64,000 nucleotides of DNA from Candidatus Desulfarcum epimagneticum (GCA_900659855.1 CAACVI010000034.1:124001-188000), one strand, 5' to 3'; shown: positions 45,094 to 54,614, counted from the first letter of the stretch. The notes: a model not told the origin generated them from the sequence alone. Translations and numbers: made by a program.

Positions 45094-45573
45094 TCAATAC
45101 ATCATGCCGCCCACATAGACCCCCGCGCCCACAAAAACGTCCTGGTTGGGAACTTTGTAAATATAAGTGAGTTTTTTCGAGGGGGTCTTCCTGCCGGGTT
45201 TCGGCCACATGTACTCGACCCATCCATGCCCGACCTTCCTGGCAAGATTGACGAAATGGACAAAAAGCGCCTTGTCCATGGGGTCCGTGATTAAAAGGAC
45301 ATGATCGTGCCGGGTCAGCTCGGGCTGTATGGGGTGCGCCAGCATTTTGCCGTCCATATTCATCAAAAATACATAAGAGTCTTTCCAGACAAAAGGGCCG
45401 GAGGAGTCGCCGATCGCCTCTATGGCCGCCTTTAACCCTTTGGAATTGATCAGCGCGGCGGCCTCATGGCATTTTACCACGCATTCGTCTTTTGTGGCCG
45501 GCTTTCCGGCGATCGCGGTTGTCCCAAAAATAAGAAGCGCCGAGGCGGTCGCGGCGATAATCAGTTTTTTCAT
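45094..45573 (-). CDS. Secreted single Cache-domain protein
   Basis: 159 residues with a signal peptide (residues 1-22). The domain reads GPFVWKDSYVFLMNMDGKML, then AHPIQPELTRHD, GWVEYMWPKPG and YIYKVPNQDVFVGAGVYV, as in stand-alone sCache_2 proteins that bind small carboxylates. There is no kinase or chemotaxis output, so it may be a binding protein. AAGGAG precedes the second of two ATGs. It follows the SatP-like transporter gene by 17 bases, so a shared role in acetate or carboxylate sensing and uptake is plausible. Confidence 0.8.
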   Translation of the reverse strand: MKKLIIAATASALLIFGTTAIAGKPATKDECVVKCHEAAALINSKGLKAAIEAIGDSSGPFVWKDSYVFLMNMDGKMLAHPIQPELTRHDHVLLITDPMDKALFVHFVNLARKVGHGWVEYMWPKPGRKTPSKKLTYIYKVPNQDVFVGAGVYVGGMMY

Positions 45574-45590
45574 CATTTCTCCTTGATTTT

Positions 45591-46160
45591 TTATTTTATC
45601 CAGGGCTTGCCCACCGGGAGCACGTCTCTTCCAAACACCTGGAGGCAGATGGCGTGGGCCATCATGTACCAGGCGGAAAGGGCGCACAGCATCAGCTCAT
45701 AGCCCGCCACCCGGGTCATCGCGGGAAAGCCGAAATGCGCCAGATCCAGCAGTATGAATCCGATAAGCAAAAGGGTGAACGTCACCGCCATGGCCCCGTG
45801 AATCTTCATGGCGGGAATCCACATGATGAACGTGTAAAGCGTCCAAGCCACCAGGAACCACCCGACATCCGTCGTGCTGGAGTGATAGATGTTGAAAAAA
45901 TTCATGATAAAGATGATTCCCAGCGCTATCCAGAACGCCCCATACGACACAAAAGCGCTGTAGCCGAAGTTGTTGCCGCATTTAAATTCCTGAAAGCCGG
46001 CGATCATCTGGGCCAGTCCCCCAAATATAAACGCCAGCGCCACGACAGGGCCGACCCCGCACCATCCCACGTTGTGAAACTGAAGCAGCATGGTGGTCAG
46101 CCCGAAACCCGCCAGTCCCACGACGCCCGGGTTTCCTTTTTCCGTTTCCGCATTTGCCAT
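45591..46160 (-). CDS. SatP/YaaH-family acetate transporter
   Basis: About 189 residues with six membrane helices. NPGVVGLAGFGLTTMLLQ is the GPR1/FUN34/YaaH signature region (usually NPxPLGL), and GGLAQMIAGFQEFKCGNNFG is also typical. Family members carry acetate or succinate with protons. The ATG at 46160 follows GGAGGGAG by nine bases. First gene of a two-gene unit with the Cache protein. Confidence 0.88.
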   Translation of the reverse strand: MANAETEKGNPGVVGLAGFGLTTMLLQFHNVGWCGVGPVVALAFIFGGLAQMIAGFQEFKCGNNFGYSAFVSYGAFWIALGIIFIMNFFNIYHSSTTDVGWFLVAWTLYTFIMWIPAMKIHGAMAVTFTLLLIGFILLDLAHFGFPAMTRVAGYELMLCALSAWYMMAHAICLQVFGRDVLPVGKPWIK

Positions 46161-46280
46161 AAAAAAATCTCCCTCCATTCAAAAGTGAAAATGACGCGGG
46201 CATTGGTTTAAATCGCCTCAACCCCGCTCCGTTAAAACCTTTTCTTTTTTTTAAAAAAAGCCTTGCGGAAATTTTAACCC

Positions 46281-46492
46281 TTATCGATTTAAATTCCGCA
46301 AAATCTTTTGAAACAGACGATAGCTCACAATTTCCACGCCGTGAAACGGATTCAGAGCCAACAGGTCATCATCGCCTGTAAGGGGAATGTTTCTTCTTCC
46401 AACATTCTGACAATCTGGACTTTCTCCTCAGTTGGACGCTGGGCGATCAATGATTTCAACTGACTAAAATCGATGTTCGGGCTGAGATTCAT
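46281..46492 (-). pseudogene. Relic toxin-antitoxin operon with internal deletion
   Basis: The 5-prime part reads MNLSPNIDFSQLKSLIAQRP, then TEEKVQIVRMLEEETFP, the start of a small VapB-like antitoxin. It runs into another frame with GDDDLLALNPFHGVEIVSYR and LFQKILRNLNR, the end of a PIN-family toxin, which stops at 46281. The middle of both genes is missing, so nothing functional remains. Confidence 0.65.
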
Positions 46493-46522
46493 AGCATTTT
46501 CTCCCGCTTGTGATGGAATCAC

Positions 46523-47791
46523 TCAAAACGTCTTCCACATATCCTCGTCGTCAAACACCTTCTCCATGTCATCCCCGGCGTTGAGCCCGTCCTTTTCCGT
46601 GTCCCGGTATTTCCCGGTTTCATCCAGAACCTCCTGGTAGTACTCATGCTGGATGAGCTGGTCCATGATCTGGTTGGTGCCCGTCCATATCTGGCACAGG
46701 CGGGCGTCTCTTACAAAACGCTCCACCGGGTAAATGTCCGTGTAGCCGATCCCCCCCAGCATCTGCATGGACAGGTTGGAGACCTCCCACATGCTGTCCG
46801 TGGCGAAACGCTTGGCCTCGCTGACAATGCGCCTGAGCCGGGGGTCTTCCCGGTCGGCGGCCAGGGCCGCCTGGTAAACGATTCCGGCGGAGGCGTCCAT
46901 GAGGGTGACGCCCCGGGCCAGCATGGAATTGACCGCCTGGAACCGGCGGATTTTCTTGCCGAAGGCCACGCGCTTGTCCGAATACCGGGCCGCGATCTCC
47001 AAAGCGGCGCGCATGCCCCCGATGGCGGGCGCGGCGCTGCACAGCCGCTCCGGGACCATCATGCGGTTAAACACCAGGGCGCCCCCGTTCAGGGGCCCCA
47101 CGAGATTTTCCCTGGGGACTTTCACATCGCGAAAAATCAGGCGGCCGGTTCCCCCGCCCCGGGTTCCCATGAGCCCGTACAGATAGCTGACCTCGACGCC
47201 CGGGCCCCGCTCGATGATCACGGCGCTGATGCGGCGGTCAGGGGGGGATTGGGGGTCGAAATCGGTCCGGACGTAAACAAAAAAGAAATCCGCGCCCTCG
47301 GCGCCCACCACAAAGCGTTTCTGCCCGTTGACCAGAAAATGATCCCCTTTGTCCTCGGCCTTGCTGGTGGCCCCGAAAAAGTCCGATCCGCCCCGGGGCT
47401 CGGTGAGGGCCTCGGCGCTGACCTTCTCGCCTTTGAGCATGGGCGTTAAAAATTTTTCCTTCTGCGCCTCGGTCCCGAACCGGACAAGGGCCTCGCCCAC
47501 GATGTCCGGCATGACAAAGGCGCAGCCGCAGGCCGGGCCCAGGCAGCCGATTTCCGCCTGAACCGCCGCCGCGGCGCGCCAGTCCAGCCCCCTTCCCCCG
47601 TATTTTTCCGGGAACCGGACCCCCAGGAGATGATGTTCGGCGAATTTTTCGTAAAGCTCTCTCGGGAATTTGATCTCATCCCGGTCCATGGCCTTCAAAT
47701 ACTCAGGATCCACCTGGTTTTTCACAAACTCCCGGGCCTCCCCGGCCACGGCCTTTGCATTTGGGTGCAGCAGAAAATTAAAAAACGACAT
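46523..47791 (-). CDS. Acyl-CoA dehydrogenase
   Basis: 422 residues in the standard three-domain layout. ALTEPRGGSDFFGATSKAED is the FAD/substrate strand region, GYTDIYPVERFVRDARLCQI and WTGTNQIMDQLI form the C-terminal signature. It oxidises an acyl-CoA to the enoyl-CoA with electrons to ETF; chain specificity cannot be read. Transcribed alone, divergent from the DUF362 gene. Confidence 0.94.
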   Translation of the reverse strand: MSFFNFLLHPNAKAVAGEAREFVKNQVDPEYLKAMDRDEIKFPRELYEKFAEHHLLGVRFPEKYGGRGLDWRAAAAVQAEIGCLGPACGCAFVMPDIVGEALVRFGTEAQKEKFLTPMLKGEKVSAEALTEPRGGSDFFGATSKAEDKGDHFLVNGQKRFVVGAEGADFFFVYVRTDFDPQSPPDRRISAVIIERGPGVEVSYLYGLMGTRGGGTGRLIFRDVKVPRENLVGPLNGGALVFNRMMVPERLCSAAPAIGGMRAALEIAARYSDKRVAFGKKIRRFQAVNSMLARGVTLMDASAGIVYQAALAADREDPRLRRIVSEAKRFATDSMWEVSNLSMQMLGGIGYTDIYPVERFVRDARLCQIWTGTNQIMDQLIQHEYYQEVLDETGKYRDTEKDGLNAGDDMEKVFDDEDMWKTF

Positions 47792-47928
47792 GAGCGCCTC
47801 CTTATAAAATGACCGCGTTTACATTCGATTCGACATCGCCAAAATAAAAATCTCAAAATATCCTTTATTCGTCAACAAATATATCCTACCATAACCAAAA
47901 CCAACGATAAAATAAGGAGGGAGATCAA

Positions 47929-49371
47929 ATGGACGCCGGACATCGGGTATTGATCATGAAATGCGACCGGTACGACCCAGAGCGCATAAAAGAAATCATC
48001 CGGGAGGGAATGGAGGAGCTGGGGGTCCGGCCATGGGGCAAAATTCTTTTGAAACCCAACGCGGTGCTGGCCCACCCCGACCTTTTTCCCCACGCGTTCA
48101 CCCGAAAGGAGTTTCTGGACGGCGCCCTGGGCGCCGCGGCGGCCCGGGCAAAAAACGTCCGGGAAATCTCGGTGGGAGAGCGTTCGGCCATCACCATTCC
48201 CACGCGGTTTTGCTTTAAAAACGCCGGGTATCCCAAGGTCATCAAAAAACACGGGGCCAGAACGTATTATTTTGAGGAGCGCCCCCAGGTCCCGGTGGAG
48301 GTCAAGGACCCAAACGCCCTTCGGCGCCGCATGGTTCTCCCCAAGCCGGTGGCGGAATGCGATTTTTTGATCAATCTGCCCAAATTCAAGGCCCACCCCT
48401 GGACCCGGCTCACCTTAAGCCTTAAAAATTTCATCGGCATCCAGGACGACGCCTGGCGCCTCATGGACCACAACACGTTTCTGGAACATAAAATCGCCGA
48501 CCTCCAGTCCGTCATCCAGCCCAAATTCATCGCCATCGACGCCATTTCAGCGGGACAGAAAACCATGATCACCCCGGTCCCCTTTCATATGGGCGCCATT
48601 GTCATGGGAACCAACTCCTGCGCCGTGGACACGGTGGGCTGCCACATGGTCCATGTGGACCCGTCGGATCTCATCCACCTTAAAATGGCCTCGGAAAGGG
48701 GGCTGGGACCCATGCGCCTGGATGAGATAGAGGTGTCCGGGGATTTTCCCTTAGACGAGGTCCGGCGGCGGACCGAGGGGTTTGAGTTTCTCATGGAGCG
48801 CATTGACGAGTATTTCGGGCCGGACGGGGCCATCTCCTGCGAGGCGGGGGAATTTCCGGAAAAACATTCCCGGGACTACTGCTGGGGCGGCTGCCCCGGC
48901 GCCCTTCAGGAGGCCATTCACATCATCAGAGAATTGATTCCCGACGCGGAGAAAAAAATGAAAAAAATCCGCTACGTGACGGGAAAAACACAAGGCCCCC
49001 TGAATATCGAAAAAGACGAGACCGTCATTTTCGCCGGGGACTGCGCGAGCTTCAAGGGTGAAATCAACGGCCGGAAGGTGGAGATCAAAAGCCGGTATGA
49101 GCCCGGGGGCAAAAAAATGAAATCCAACGACATGCTGTCCAAAAACATCAAAACCCTGGCCCATTGTTTTAAAAACAGGAAATCCCCCTATGTCCGGGCA
49201 AGGGGGTGCCCCATGTCCGTGGCCGACGTGGTCCATTATCTTTCGGCGTTCGGAAAAATCAGAAACGTGAACTTCGACCTCAAGCTGATCATTCCCTTGA
49301 ACATCGCCTACATGAAGATGCGGGCCGCGAAGGCGCTGAGCCGGCTGGGGCATTGGTTAGGATGGGGCTGA
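47929..49371 (+). CDS. DUF362-domain protein
   Basis: 480 residues. The DUF362 block is marked by GKILLKPNAVLAHP, the ECDFLINLPKFKAHPWTRLT region and GTNSCAVDTVGCHMVHVDP. No ferredoxin cysteines are attached, unlike many relatives. The family is common in anaerobes with suggested but unproven links to iron-sulfur or electron-transfer proteins. AAGGAGGG lies before the ATG. Confidence 0.88.
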   Translation: MDAGHRVLIMKCDRYDPERIKEIIREGMEELGVRPWGKILLKPNAVLAHPDLFPHAFTRKEFLDGALGAAAARAKNVREISVGERSAITIPTRFCFKNAGYPKVIKKHGARTYYFEERPQVPVEVKDPNALRRRMVLPKPVAECDFLINLPKFKAHPWTRLTLSLKNFIGIQDDAWRLMDHNTFLEHKIADLQSVIQPKFIAIDAISAGQKTMITPVPFHMGAIVMGTNSCAVDTVGCHMVHVDPSDLIHLKMASERGLGPMRLDEIEVSGDFPLDEVRRRTEGFEFLMERIDEYFGPDGAISCEAGEFPEKHSRDYCWGGCPGALQEAIHIIRELIPDAEKKMKKIRYVTGKTQGPLNIEKDETVIFAGDCASFKGEINGRKVEIKSRYEPGGKKMKSNDMLSKNIKTLAHCFKNRKSPYVRARGCPMSVADVVHYLSAFGKIRNVNFDLKLIIPLNIAYMKMRAAKALSRLGHWLGWG

Positions 49372-49399
49372 GGGAGGGGGCCGGGCATGGAGCGTGATG

Positions 49400-49420
49400 G
49401 GGGGACGGCGACCGTCCCCC
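49400..49420. terminator. Hairpin between converging genes
   Basis: GGGGGACGG pairs with CCGTCCCCC around CGA. It sits between the converging DUF362 and lipoprotein genes. No strong T run follows, so termination is only likely. Confidence 0.45.
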
Positions 49421-49433
49421 TCTCAAATACTTC

Positions 49434-49604
49434 TTAAGGAACCCCGGCCGGGGGAGGAGGCGGAATGATCGCCTCGATGGGCGGCTGGGAATCCATCATC
49501 CCCTCCGGAGAAGTCCCGGTGGATGGCCGGTCCACGGTTGTCGCGCAGCCGAAGCCGAGCATGGCGGCCAGAACCAGGGGCAAAACGATTTTAAAGCCTT
49601 TCAT
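49434..49604 (-). CDS. Small lipoprotein
   Basis: 56 residues. A signal peptide with a lipobox at its end (MLGFGC, Cys20) is followed by a short acidic and then proline-rich tail (IIPPPPPAGVP). AAGGAGG lies before the ATG, so it is likely expressed. No known family. It is located downstream of mltG on the same strand, 120 bases away. Confidence 0.7.
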   Translation of the reverse strand: MKGFKIVLPLVLAAMLGFGCATTVDRPSTGTSPEGMMDSQPPIEAIIPPPPPAGVP

Positions 49605-49724
49605 GTCTCATCCTCCTTCTTTCTATGGGTGTTTAAAAGCCGGGCGCTGTCCGATGAACCCCATCAAAAGGCCCGGGAGTCTCTCTCATTTTATCCCTAT
49701 TATCGCCCATCCCATCCCCCTTTG

Positions 49725-50759
49725 TCAAGGGGCGATTTTGGCCCGTCTCCGCCGTCTTTTCTGATGTTTGAACACCGCCTTTTCGTGCTCGCGCAACGTG
49801 GCCGAAAACTGGTGAAAGCCGTCATTTTTCGAGACAAAAAAAAGAAAATCCGTGTCCGCCGGGTAAAGGGCCGCCCGGAGGGACTCAAGGCCGGGGCTGG
49901 CGATGGGGCCCGGGGGAAGGCCCCGGATGACATAGGTGTTGTGGGGCGCGGGCTCTTTGAGATGCCTGCGGGTGAGGTTCCCGTCAAAGTCCCGAATGCC
50001 GTAGATCACGGTGGGATCGCTTTCCAGACGCATGTTTTTTTTCAGCCGGTTGTGAAACACCGATGAAATGACGGGGCGCTCCGGGGCCGCGCCCGTCTCT
50101 TTTTCGATGATGGAGGCCAGCGTGACCACCTGGTGGACGGAGAAACCCAATGAGCGGGCCCGCTCTTCCCATTCCGGAGAAAAAACGGACCGGAAGCGCC
50201 GAACCATGGCGGCGATGAGCGCGGCGGGCGCCGTGTCCCGGGGGAAAAAATAGGTGTCGGGAAACAGGTATCCCTCAAAGGTTTCGGCGTCCACCCCCAT
50301 TTCCGCGGCCAGGGAGGGATTGACCGCCGCGTCCATAAACTCCTTTTCGCCGCACACACCGGCCCGGGCCGCCAGGGAGGCGATCTGCCGCATGTTCTGG
50401 CCTTCGGGAATGGTGAGCCGGCGCAAAAGCCCCCTTCCCCGGACCAGCTCCCCGAGGATGAAAGACGGGGTCATGGATGGACCCAAAGCGTATTCCCCGG
50501 CCTTGATTTGTTTGTCATCCCCCTTGAGAAAGGCCAGCGCCTTGAAAGCCAGGGGCCTTTTGACGATCCCCCGGCGGGCCATCTCCGAGACCGCGGAGCC
50601 GAAATCCCTTCCCGGCTCAACGACCAGTATCAGACTCTTTCCCGGGGCGCCCGCCGGTCTTTCGGCGTAAATGGCCAGGCTCAAAAGAAAAAAGAAAATG
50701 AGCGCGAAAACGGCGAAAAGCGCCATGGAAAGCCAGTCCCATATTTTGCCTGCCTCCAT
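49725..50759 (-). CDS. mltG: Endolytic murein transglycosylase
   Basis: About 344 residues. A single N-terminal membrane helix, a LysM-like region with GEYALGPSMTPSFILGELVR, then the YceG/MltG domain: LTIPEGQNMRQIA, EGYLFPDTYFFP, the catalytic Glu in ASIIEKETG and SDPTVIYG. It cuts nascent glycan strands and ends synthesis in the periplasm. The ATG at 50759 follows AAGGAGG by 11 bases. It follows the RACo-like gene by 22 bases. Confidence 0.95.
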   Translation of the reverse strand: MEAGKIWDWLSMALFAVFALIFFFLLSLAIYAERPAGAPGKSLILVVEPGRDFGSAVSEMARRGIVKRPLAFKALAFLKGDDKQIKAGEYALGPSMTPSFILGELVRGRGLLRRLTIPEGQNMRQIASLAARAGVCGEKEFMDAAVNPSLAAEMGVDAETFEGYLFPDTYFFPRDTAPAALIAAMVRRFRSVFSPEWEERARSLGFSVHQVVTLASIIEKETGAAPERPVISSVFHNRLKKNMRLESDPTVIYGIRDFDGNLTRRHLKEPAPHNTYVIRGLPPGPIASPGLESLRAALYPADTDFLFFVSKNDGFHQFSATLREHEKAVFKHQKRRRRRAKIAP

Positions 50760-50781
50760 CTGCCGGTCCGCCTCCTTATTT

Positions 50782-52740
50782 TTAAGACGCTTTTTTAGAA
50801 TCCGCCCTGCGCGCGGCAAACCGCTGTTTCAAATTGGGAAACAGGTTGATGTCCGTATGGGGCAGAAACAGCGCCGCGATGTAGGAATCCATGTAGGACG
50901 GGGTTTCGGACAACTCAAAATTGGTGATTTTCTTCACCACCTCCACCACCTCCTGGCGCACATGGTTGGTGAGGGAGCTGATTTTGGCGCCCATGAGGGA
51001 GCCGTTGCCCAAAAACCGAATTTTGCCGGGGTCTATTTCCGGCAAAAGCCCGATGGTCATGGAGCGCTCCAGGTCCACGTAGCTGCCGAACCCGCCGGCC
51101 AGGAAAATCCGCTCAATGTCTCCCACGCCCAGGCCCACCTCTTCCAGCAGGGTCATAAATCCGCTGTAGATGGCGCCTTTGGCCCGGATCAGGTTGTCAA
51201 TGTCCGGCTCGGTGAGGACAATGTCCCGGTCCACCTGGCTGTCCTCTTTCCACGCCAGGACATACTCCCATATCCCTTCGGTCTCCCGTATGCGGGGCGT
51301 GTCCAGGTCCCGGTTGAATTTTCCCCCGCTGTCAATGACCCCTTCATCGAACAGGGCCGCCGCGATGGTGATGAGCCCCGAGCCGCACACGCCCTTGGGC
51401 CTGACATTGCCGATGGTGATGTTCATGGGCTCGAAGGTGTGGGGATCAATGGAAAAATCCTCAATGGCCCCTTTGGAGGCCCTCATGCCGAAGGTGATTC
51501 CGCCTCCCTCGAAGGCCGGTCCCGCCGAGCAGGCGGCGCAGGCCAACCAGTCCCGGTTTCCGATGACGATCTCCGCGTTGGTGCCGATGTCGATGAAAAG
51601 GGTCACCTCCTCGGTCCGGTACATGCCCGACGCCATGACCCCGGCCACAATGTCTCCCCCCACATAGCTGGAGATGGCCGGGTACACCAGCGCCAGGGCA
51701 TGGTCCTCCAGATCGATCCCCAGATCCCGGGCATGAATCGGGGGAAACAGGGTGGAGGCCGGCACATAGGGCGACAGGCGGATGTGGGCCGGGTTGATTT
51801 TCAAAAGAAGCTGGGTCATGGTGGTGTTTCCCGCCAGGGTGATGGAGGAGATGTCGTCCTTTTCCACCCCGGATTTCACCCGCATTTTTTGAATCAGCTC
51901 GTTGATGTTTTTTACCACGGCGTCGTGAAGCTTTTCAAGGCCCCCCTCTTTTCCCGCGAAAACAATCCGGGTGATCACGTCCTCCCCGTAGCTGATCTGA
52001 CCGTTGTAATCGCCTTCCCAGGCCAGGACATCGCCTGTGTTCAAATCGATGAGCTGGCCGTAAAGGGTGGTGGTGCCGATGTCCATGGCGATGGCGTAAT
52101 TCCGGCCCGTGGCGTCGCCGCCCTGGATGTTGATGATCTGGCTCTTTCGGTTTTCCCGAACCGGACGGGCCAGGGTGGCCGTGACCTTGAAGCCGTTTTC
52201 CCTCATGACATCCGGGGTCTTTCGGATCACCGGCAGATTGGCCGCCAGAAGGGTCTCGCCATGATCAATTTTCAGATGGGAGACCAGCCGGGCCATGTCG
52301 GGCAGGTTGTCTGTCTTCGAAGGCTCGGGAAGCTCCAGGTATCTTTTTTCCACCTGGGGGGTAAAAAGGCCCTCCTCCTTCAGATCGTCCAGGCGAAACT
52401 CCGCCTCCCGGGCCTTGGTCCGGGGTTTTTTCACAAAGGAGAAAGCGGCCCGGTCCATGGCCGACTCCACGGGAATCCGGATGACCACATCGCTTTCAAT
52501 GGTGGTCAGGCAGGCCTGCCGATAGCCTTTTTCGATGTCCTCCCGGCTCAGTTTCTCCGTGATTCCGCCTTTAACCTCCCCCTTCTCCACGATGACCCGG
52601 CATTTTCCGCACACCCCTTCGCCGCCGCAGGAGGCGTTGATGTGAACCCCCGCCTCCATGGCGGCCCGGATCAGGTTCTCGCCATGCGCCGCCTCCACCG
52701 TCACGTCGCCGGGCTGAAAAGTCAGTTTATGTTTCTTCAA
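50782..52740 (-). CDS. RACo-like corrinoid activation/ASKHA ferredoxin protein
   Basis: About 652 residues. The N-terminal 2Fe-2S domain has ligands C38, C44, C47 and C77. After a linker, an actin-like ATPase domain carries AMDIGTTTLYGQLIDL, ITLAGNTTMTQLLL, LFIDIGTNAEIVIGNRDW and IFLAGGFGSYVD. RACo proteins use ATP to return the cobalt of corrinoid methyl-carrier proteins to Co(I). The target methyltransferase is not in the window. The start is a TTG at 52740 with AGGAG seven bases upstream. Confidence 0.88.
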   Translation of the reverse strand: MKKHKLTFQPGDVTVEAAHGENLIRAAMEAGVHINASCGGEGVCGKCRVIVEKGEVKGGITEKLSREDIEKGYRQACLTTIESDVVIRIPVESAMDRAAFSFVKKPRTKAREAEFRLDDLKEEGLFTPQVEKRYLELPEPSKTDNLPDMARLVSHLKIDHGETLLAANLPVIRKTPDVMRENGFKVTATLARPVRENRKSQIINIQGGDATGRNYAIAMDIGTTTLYGQLIDLNTGDVLAWEGDYNGQISYGEDVITRIVFAGKEGGLEKLHDAVVKNINELIQKMRVKSGVEKDDISSITLAGNTTMTQLLLKINPAHIRLSPYVPASTLFPPIHARDLGIDLEDHALALVYPAISSYVGGDIVAGVMASGMYRTEEVTLFIDIGTNAEIVIGNRDWLACAACSAGPAFEGGGITFGMRASKGAIEDFSIDPHTFEPMNITIGNVRPKGVCGSGLITIAAALFDEGVIDSGGKFNRDLDTPRIRETEGIWEYVLAWKEDSQVDRDIVLTEPDIDNLIRAKGAIYSGFMTLLEEVGLGVGDIERIFLAGGFGSYVDLERSMTIGLLPEIDPGKIRFLGNGSLMGAKISSLTNHVRQEVVEVVKKITNFELSETPSYMDSYIAALFLPHTDINLFPNLKQRFAARRADSKKAS

Positions 52741-52799
52741 TGCGCCACTCCTGTCTGTCCATGTCTGTTTGAAATTAAAATCCGCTCGAGCCTCACGTT

Positions 52800-53315
52800 T
52801 CACTTGAGATTGAATCGGTGAATCAAAAAATCGGCGGTTTTTCCGGCCTCTTTCGGGGAAAACACCGGCGTCCGGGCGCCTTCGATGTCCGAATCGCTGA
52901 CAAACGCCAGCAGCGCCTCGTCGTCCCGGCAAAGGGGGCGGGGGGAAATCTCCGGCCGGAACACCTCTATTTTGGAGATGTTTTCGCGTTTGAAACCTTC
53001 GCAGAGCACAATGTCCACGCCGGGAAAAAGATACAGCCACTCCAAAGGGCCCCGATCCCGGTCCGCGTCCGCCACCATTCCCGCGCCGGACGCCGAAACC
53101 ACCGCCGCCACCGACGCGCCGGCGCGCTTGTGGCGCCAGCTGTCCTTTCCCGGCCGGTCGATTTCCGCCATTTCGGCCTTGTGGTGATGCTTGATGGTCC
53201 CCACTTTCAGGCCCCTGGCCTTGATTTCAGGGATCAGTCTTTCCATGAAGGTGGTTTTCCCGGATCCGGAATTTCCCACGATGGCCACCACAGGGGGCCG
53301 GTCTCCCGGCGTCAT
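52800..53315 (-). CDS. mobB: Molybdopterin-guanine dinucleotide biosynthesis protein
   Basis: 171 residues. The P-loop GNSGSGKTTFMERLI, then GTIKHHHKAEM and the DSWRHKRAGA block with a VLCEGFKRE motif define MobB, a GTPase that helps attach GMP to molybdopterin for Mo/W enzymes. It precedes the RACo-like gene by 59 bases. Confidence 0.93.
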   Translation of the reverse strand: MTPGDRPPVVAIVGNSGSGKTTFMERLIPEIKARGLKVGTIKHHHKAEMAEIDRPGKDSWRHKRAGASVAAVVSASGAGMVADADRDRGPLEWLYLFPGVDIVLCEGFKRENISKIEVFRPEISPRPLCRDDEALLAFVSDSDIEGARTPVFSPKEAGKTADFLIHRFNLK

Positions 53316-53359
53316 GTCCAGTCGTCTTTCACTGCGCTCACTATAATTTTTCCTTGTCC

Positions 53360-53402
53360 TGAAAATAAAGACGGCGGCCCCGGGAGAGTCCCCGGGCCGC
53401 CT
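53360..53402 (-). terminator. Terminator of the VWA/OmpA lipoprotein gene
   Basis: GGCGGCCC pairs with GGGCCGCC, extended by GGG/CCC past one mismatch; on the minus strand the stem is followed by TCTTTATTTTC. It lies just after the stop at 53409. Confidence 0.7.
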
Positions 53403-53408
53403 CTGTTT

Positions 53409-54614
53409 CTATTTCATGATCTGTATTTCAATTCTTCGATTGGCGGCCCTGCCCTCTTCCGTGTCGTTGGAGGCCCGGGGAAGGGTCTCTCCCCGTCCGG
53501 CGGTGGAAATTCTCGCCGGGTCGATCCCTTTTTTAAACATATAGGCCTTGGCCGCGTTGGCCCGTTTGATGGAAAGCCGCATGTTGTAGGTGGCGCTTCC
53601 CCGGCTGTCGGTGTGCCCGATGAACATCGCCCGGACAAGCGGGTTCCCGGCAAGAATCCGCGCCACTTCGTCCAGGGCCACAGACGCCCCGGGTTTGAGC
53701 GCCGTGTCGTTGGAATCAAAAAGCGCGCCTCCTAAAAACCAGCATCCGCGGGCGTCCACACCAGCCCCTTTCAAAGTGCCCGGGCACTGGTCCCGGTCAT
53801 CCCCGACCCCGTCCCCGTCGGCGTCCAGCGGACACCCGAGCGCGTCGATTTTCACGGATTCGGGCGTGGCCGGGCATTTGTCCAGATGGTCGAACACCCC
53901 GTCGCCGTCGCTGTCCGGATACGGGGTCGGAACAAACAGCGCCCGTTTGACAAAATCGGCCATGGCCCCGGGAGCCAGGATGTCTTTGGCGTTGACGAAA
54001 AATCCGCATTCCCCGGCGCGGGCCACCCCATCCATAACCCGCGCGCCCCTGAGGTCAAAACCCGTGTGAACCGTGTAAACGCACAGCGAGTCCCCCCACT
54101 GTTTTTTTAAACGCGCGGCGGCCCGAACCGGGTCGTCTCCGATGACATCGCCGTCGCTGATGATGACCGCCGCCGTTTTTTCCCCGGCCCCGGAAAGGGC
54201 GCCTGAGACGGCGTCAATCCCCCGGGACATGGATGAGGAACCGCCGATTTCCGACATCCGGCCCAGCGCGGCCATAAAATCATCTGTGGAATGCATGGCC
54301 GGCCCGTAAAGAGATTTTCCCTTTTCAAAAGAGCGCAGGGAGGACTTGATTTCCATCCCGGCCGGAAGGGTCCGGATCATCCGCCGGGCCGCGGTTTTGG
54401 CCAAATCGAAATGTCTTTCCCCCTTTTGGGACGCGGCCATTGAAAAAGAGGAATCCAGAATGATCATGAGATGACCCACCCCGGGCTCAAGGGCTGTTGT
54501 GTCAATCGAAGCCGGGGCGAAGGCTTCCCCGGGCGTTTCGACCGGGCCGGAGGCGCAGCCCGTCAGAAAAGTCGCGGCGATCAAAAACGTCATCCATTTC
54601 AACATGTTTTTCAT
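53409..54614 (-). CDS. VWA and OmpA-domain outer-membrane lipoprotein
   Basis: 401 residues. Lipobox FLTGC puts lipid on Cys20. A von Willebrand A domain (about 48-250) has the MIDAS motif DSSFS at 54-58. Two thrombospondin type-3 calcium repeats follow (DSDGDGVFDHLDKCP and DADGDGVGDDRDQCP), then an OmpA peptidoglycan-binding domain with GHTDSRGSATYNMRLSIKRA. It probably tethers the outer membrane to the wall while presenting an adhesive or metal-binding domain. Transcribed alone. Confidence 0.92.
   Translation of the reverse strand: MKNMLKWMTFLIAATFLTGCASGPVETPGEAFAPASIDTTALEPGVGHLMIILDSSFSMAASQKGERHFDLAKTAARRMIRTLPAGMEIKSSLRSFEKGKSLYGPAMHSTDDFMAALGRMSEIGGSSSMSRGIDAVSGALSGAGEKTAAVIISDGDVIGDDPVRAAARLKKQWGDSLCVYTVHTGFDLRGARVMDGVARAGECGFFVNAKDILAPGAMADFVKRALFVPTPYPDSDGDGVFDHLDKCPATPESVKIDALGCPLDADGDGVGDDRDQCPGTLKGAGVDARGCWFLGGALFDSNDTALKPGASVALDEVARILAGNPLVRAMFIGHTDSRGSATYNMRLSIKRANAAKAYMFKKGIDPARISTAGRGETLPRASNDTEEGRAANRRIEIQIMK

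Noticed and set aside
44747-45223. Minus-strand frame of 158 codons between the unknown gene and the Cache protein
   Set aside because: It overlaps the Cache gene in another phase and runs through repeat and palindrome sequence; no domain or ribosome-binding site.
50671-52821. Long plus-strand frame of 716 codons
   Set aside because: Shadow of the RACo-like gene on the opposite strand; GC-rich DNA gives long antisense frames.
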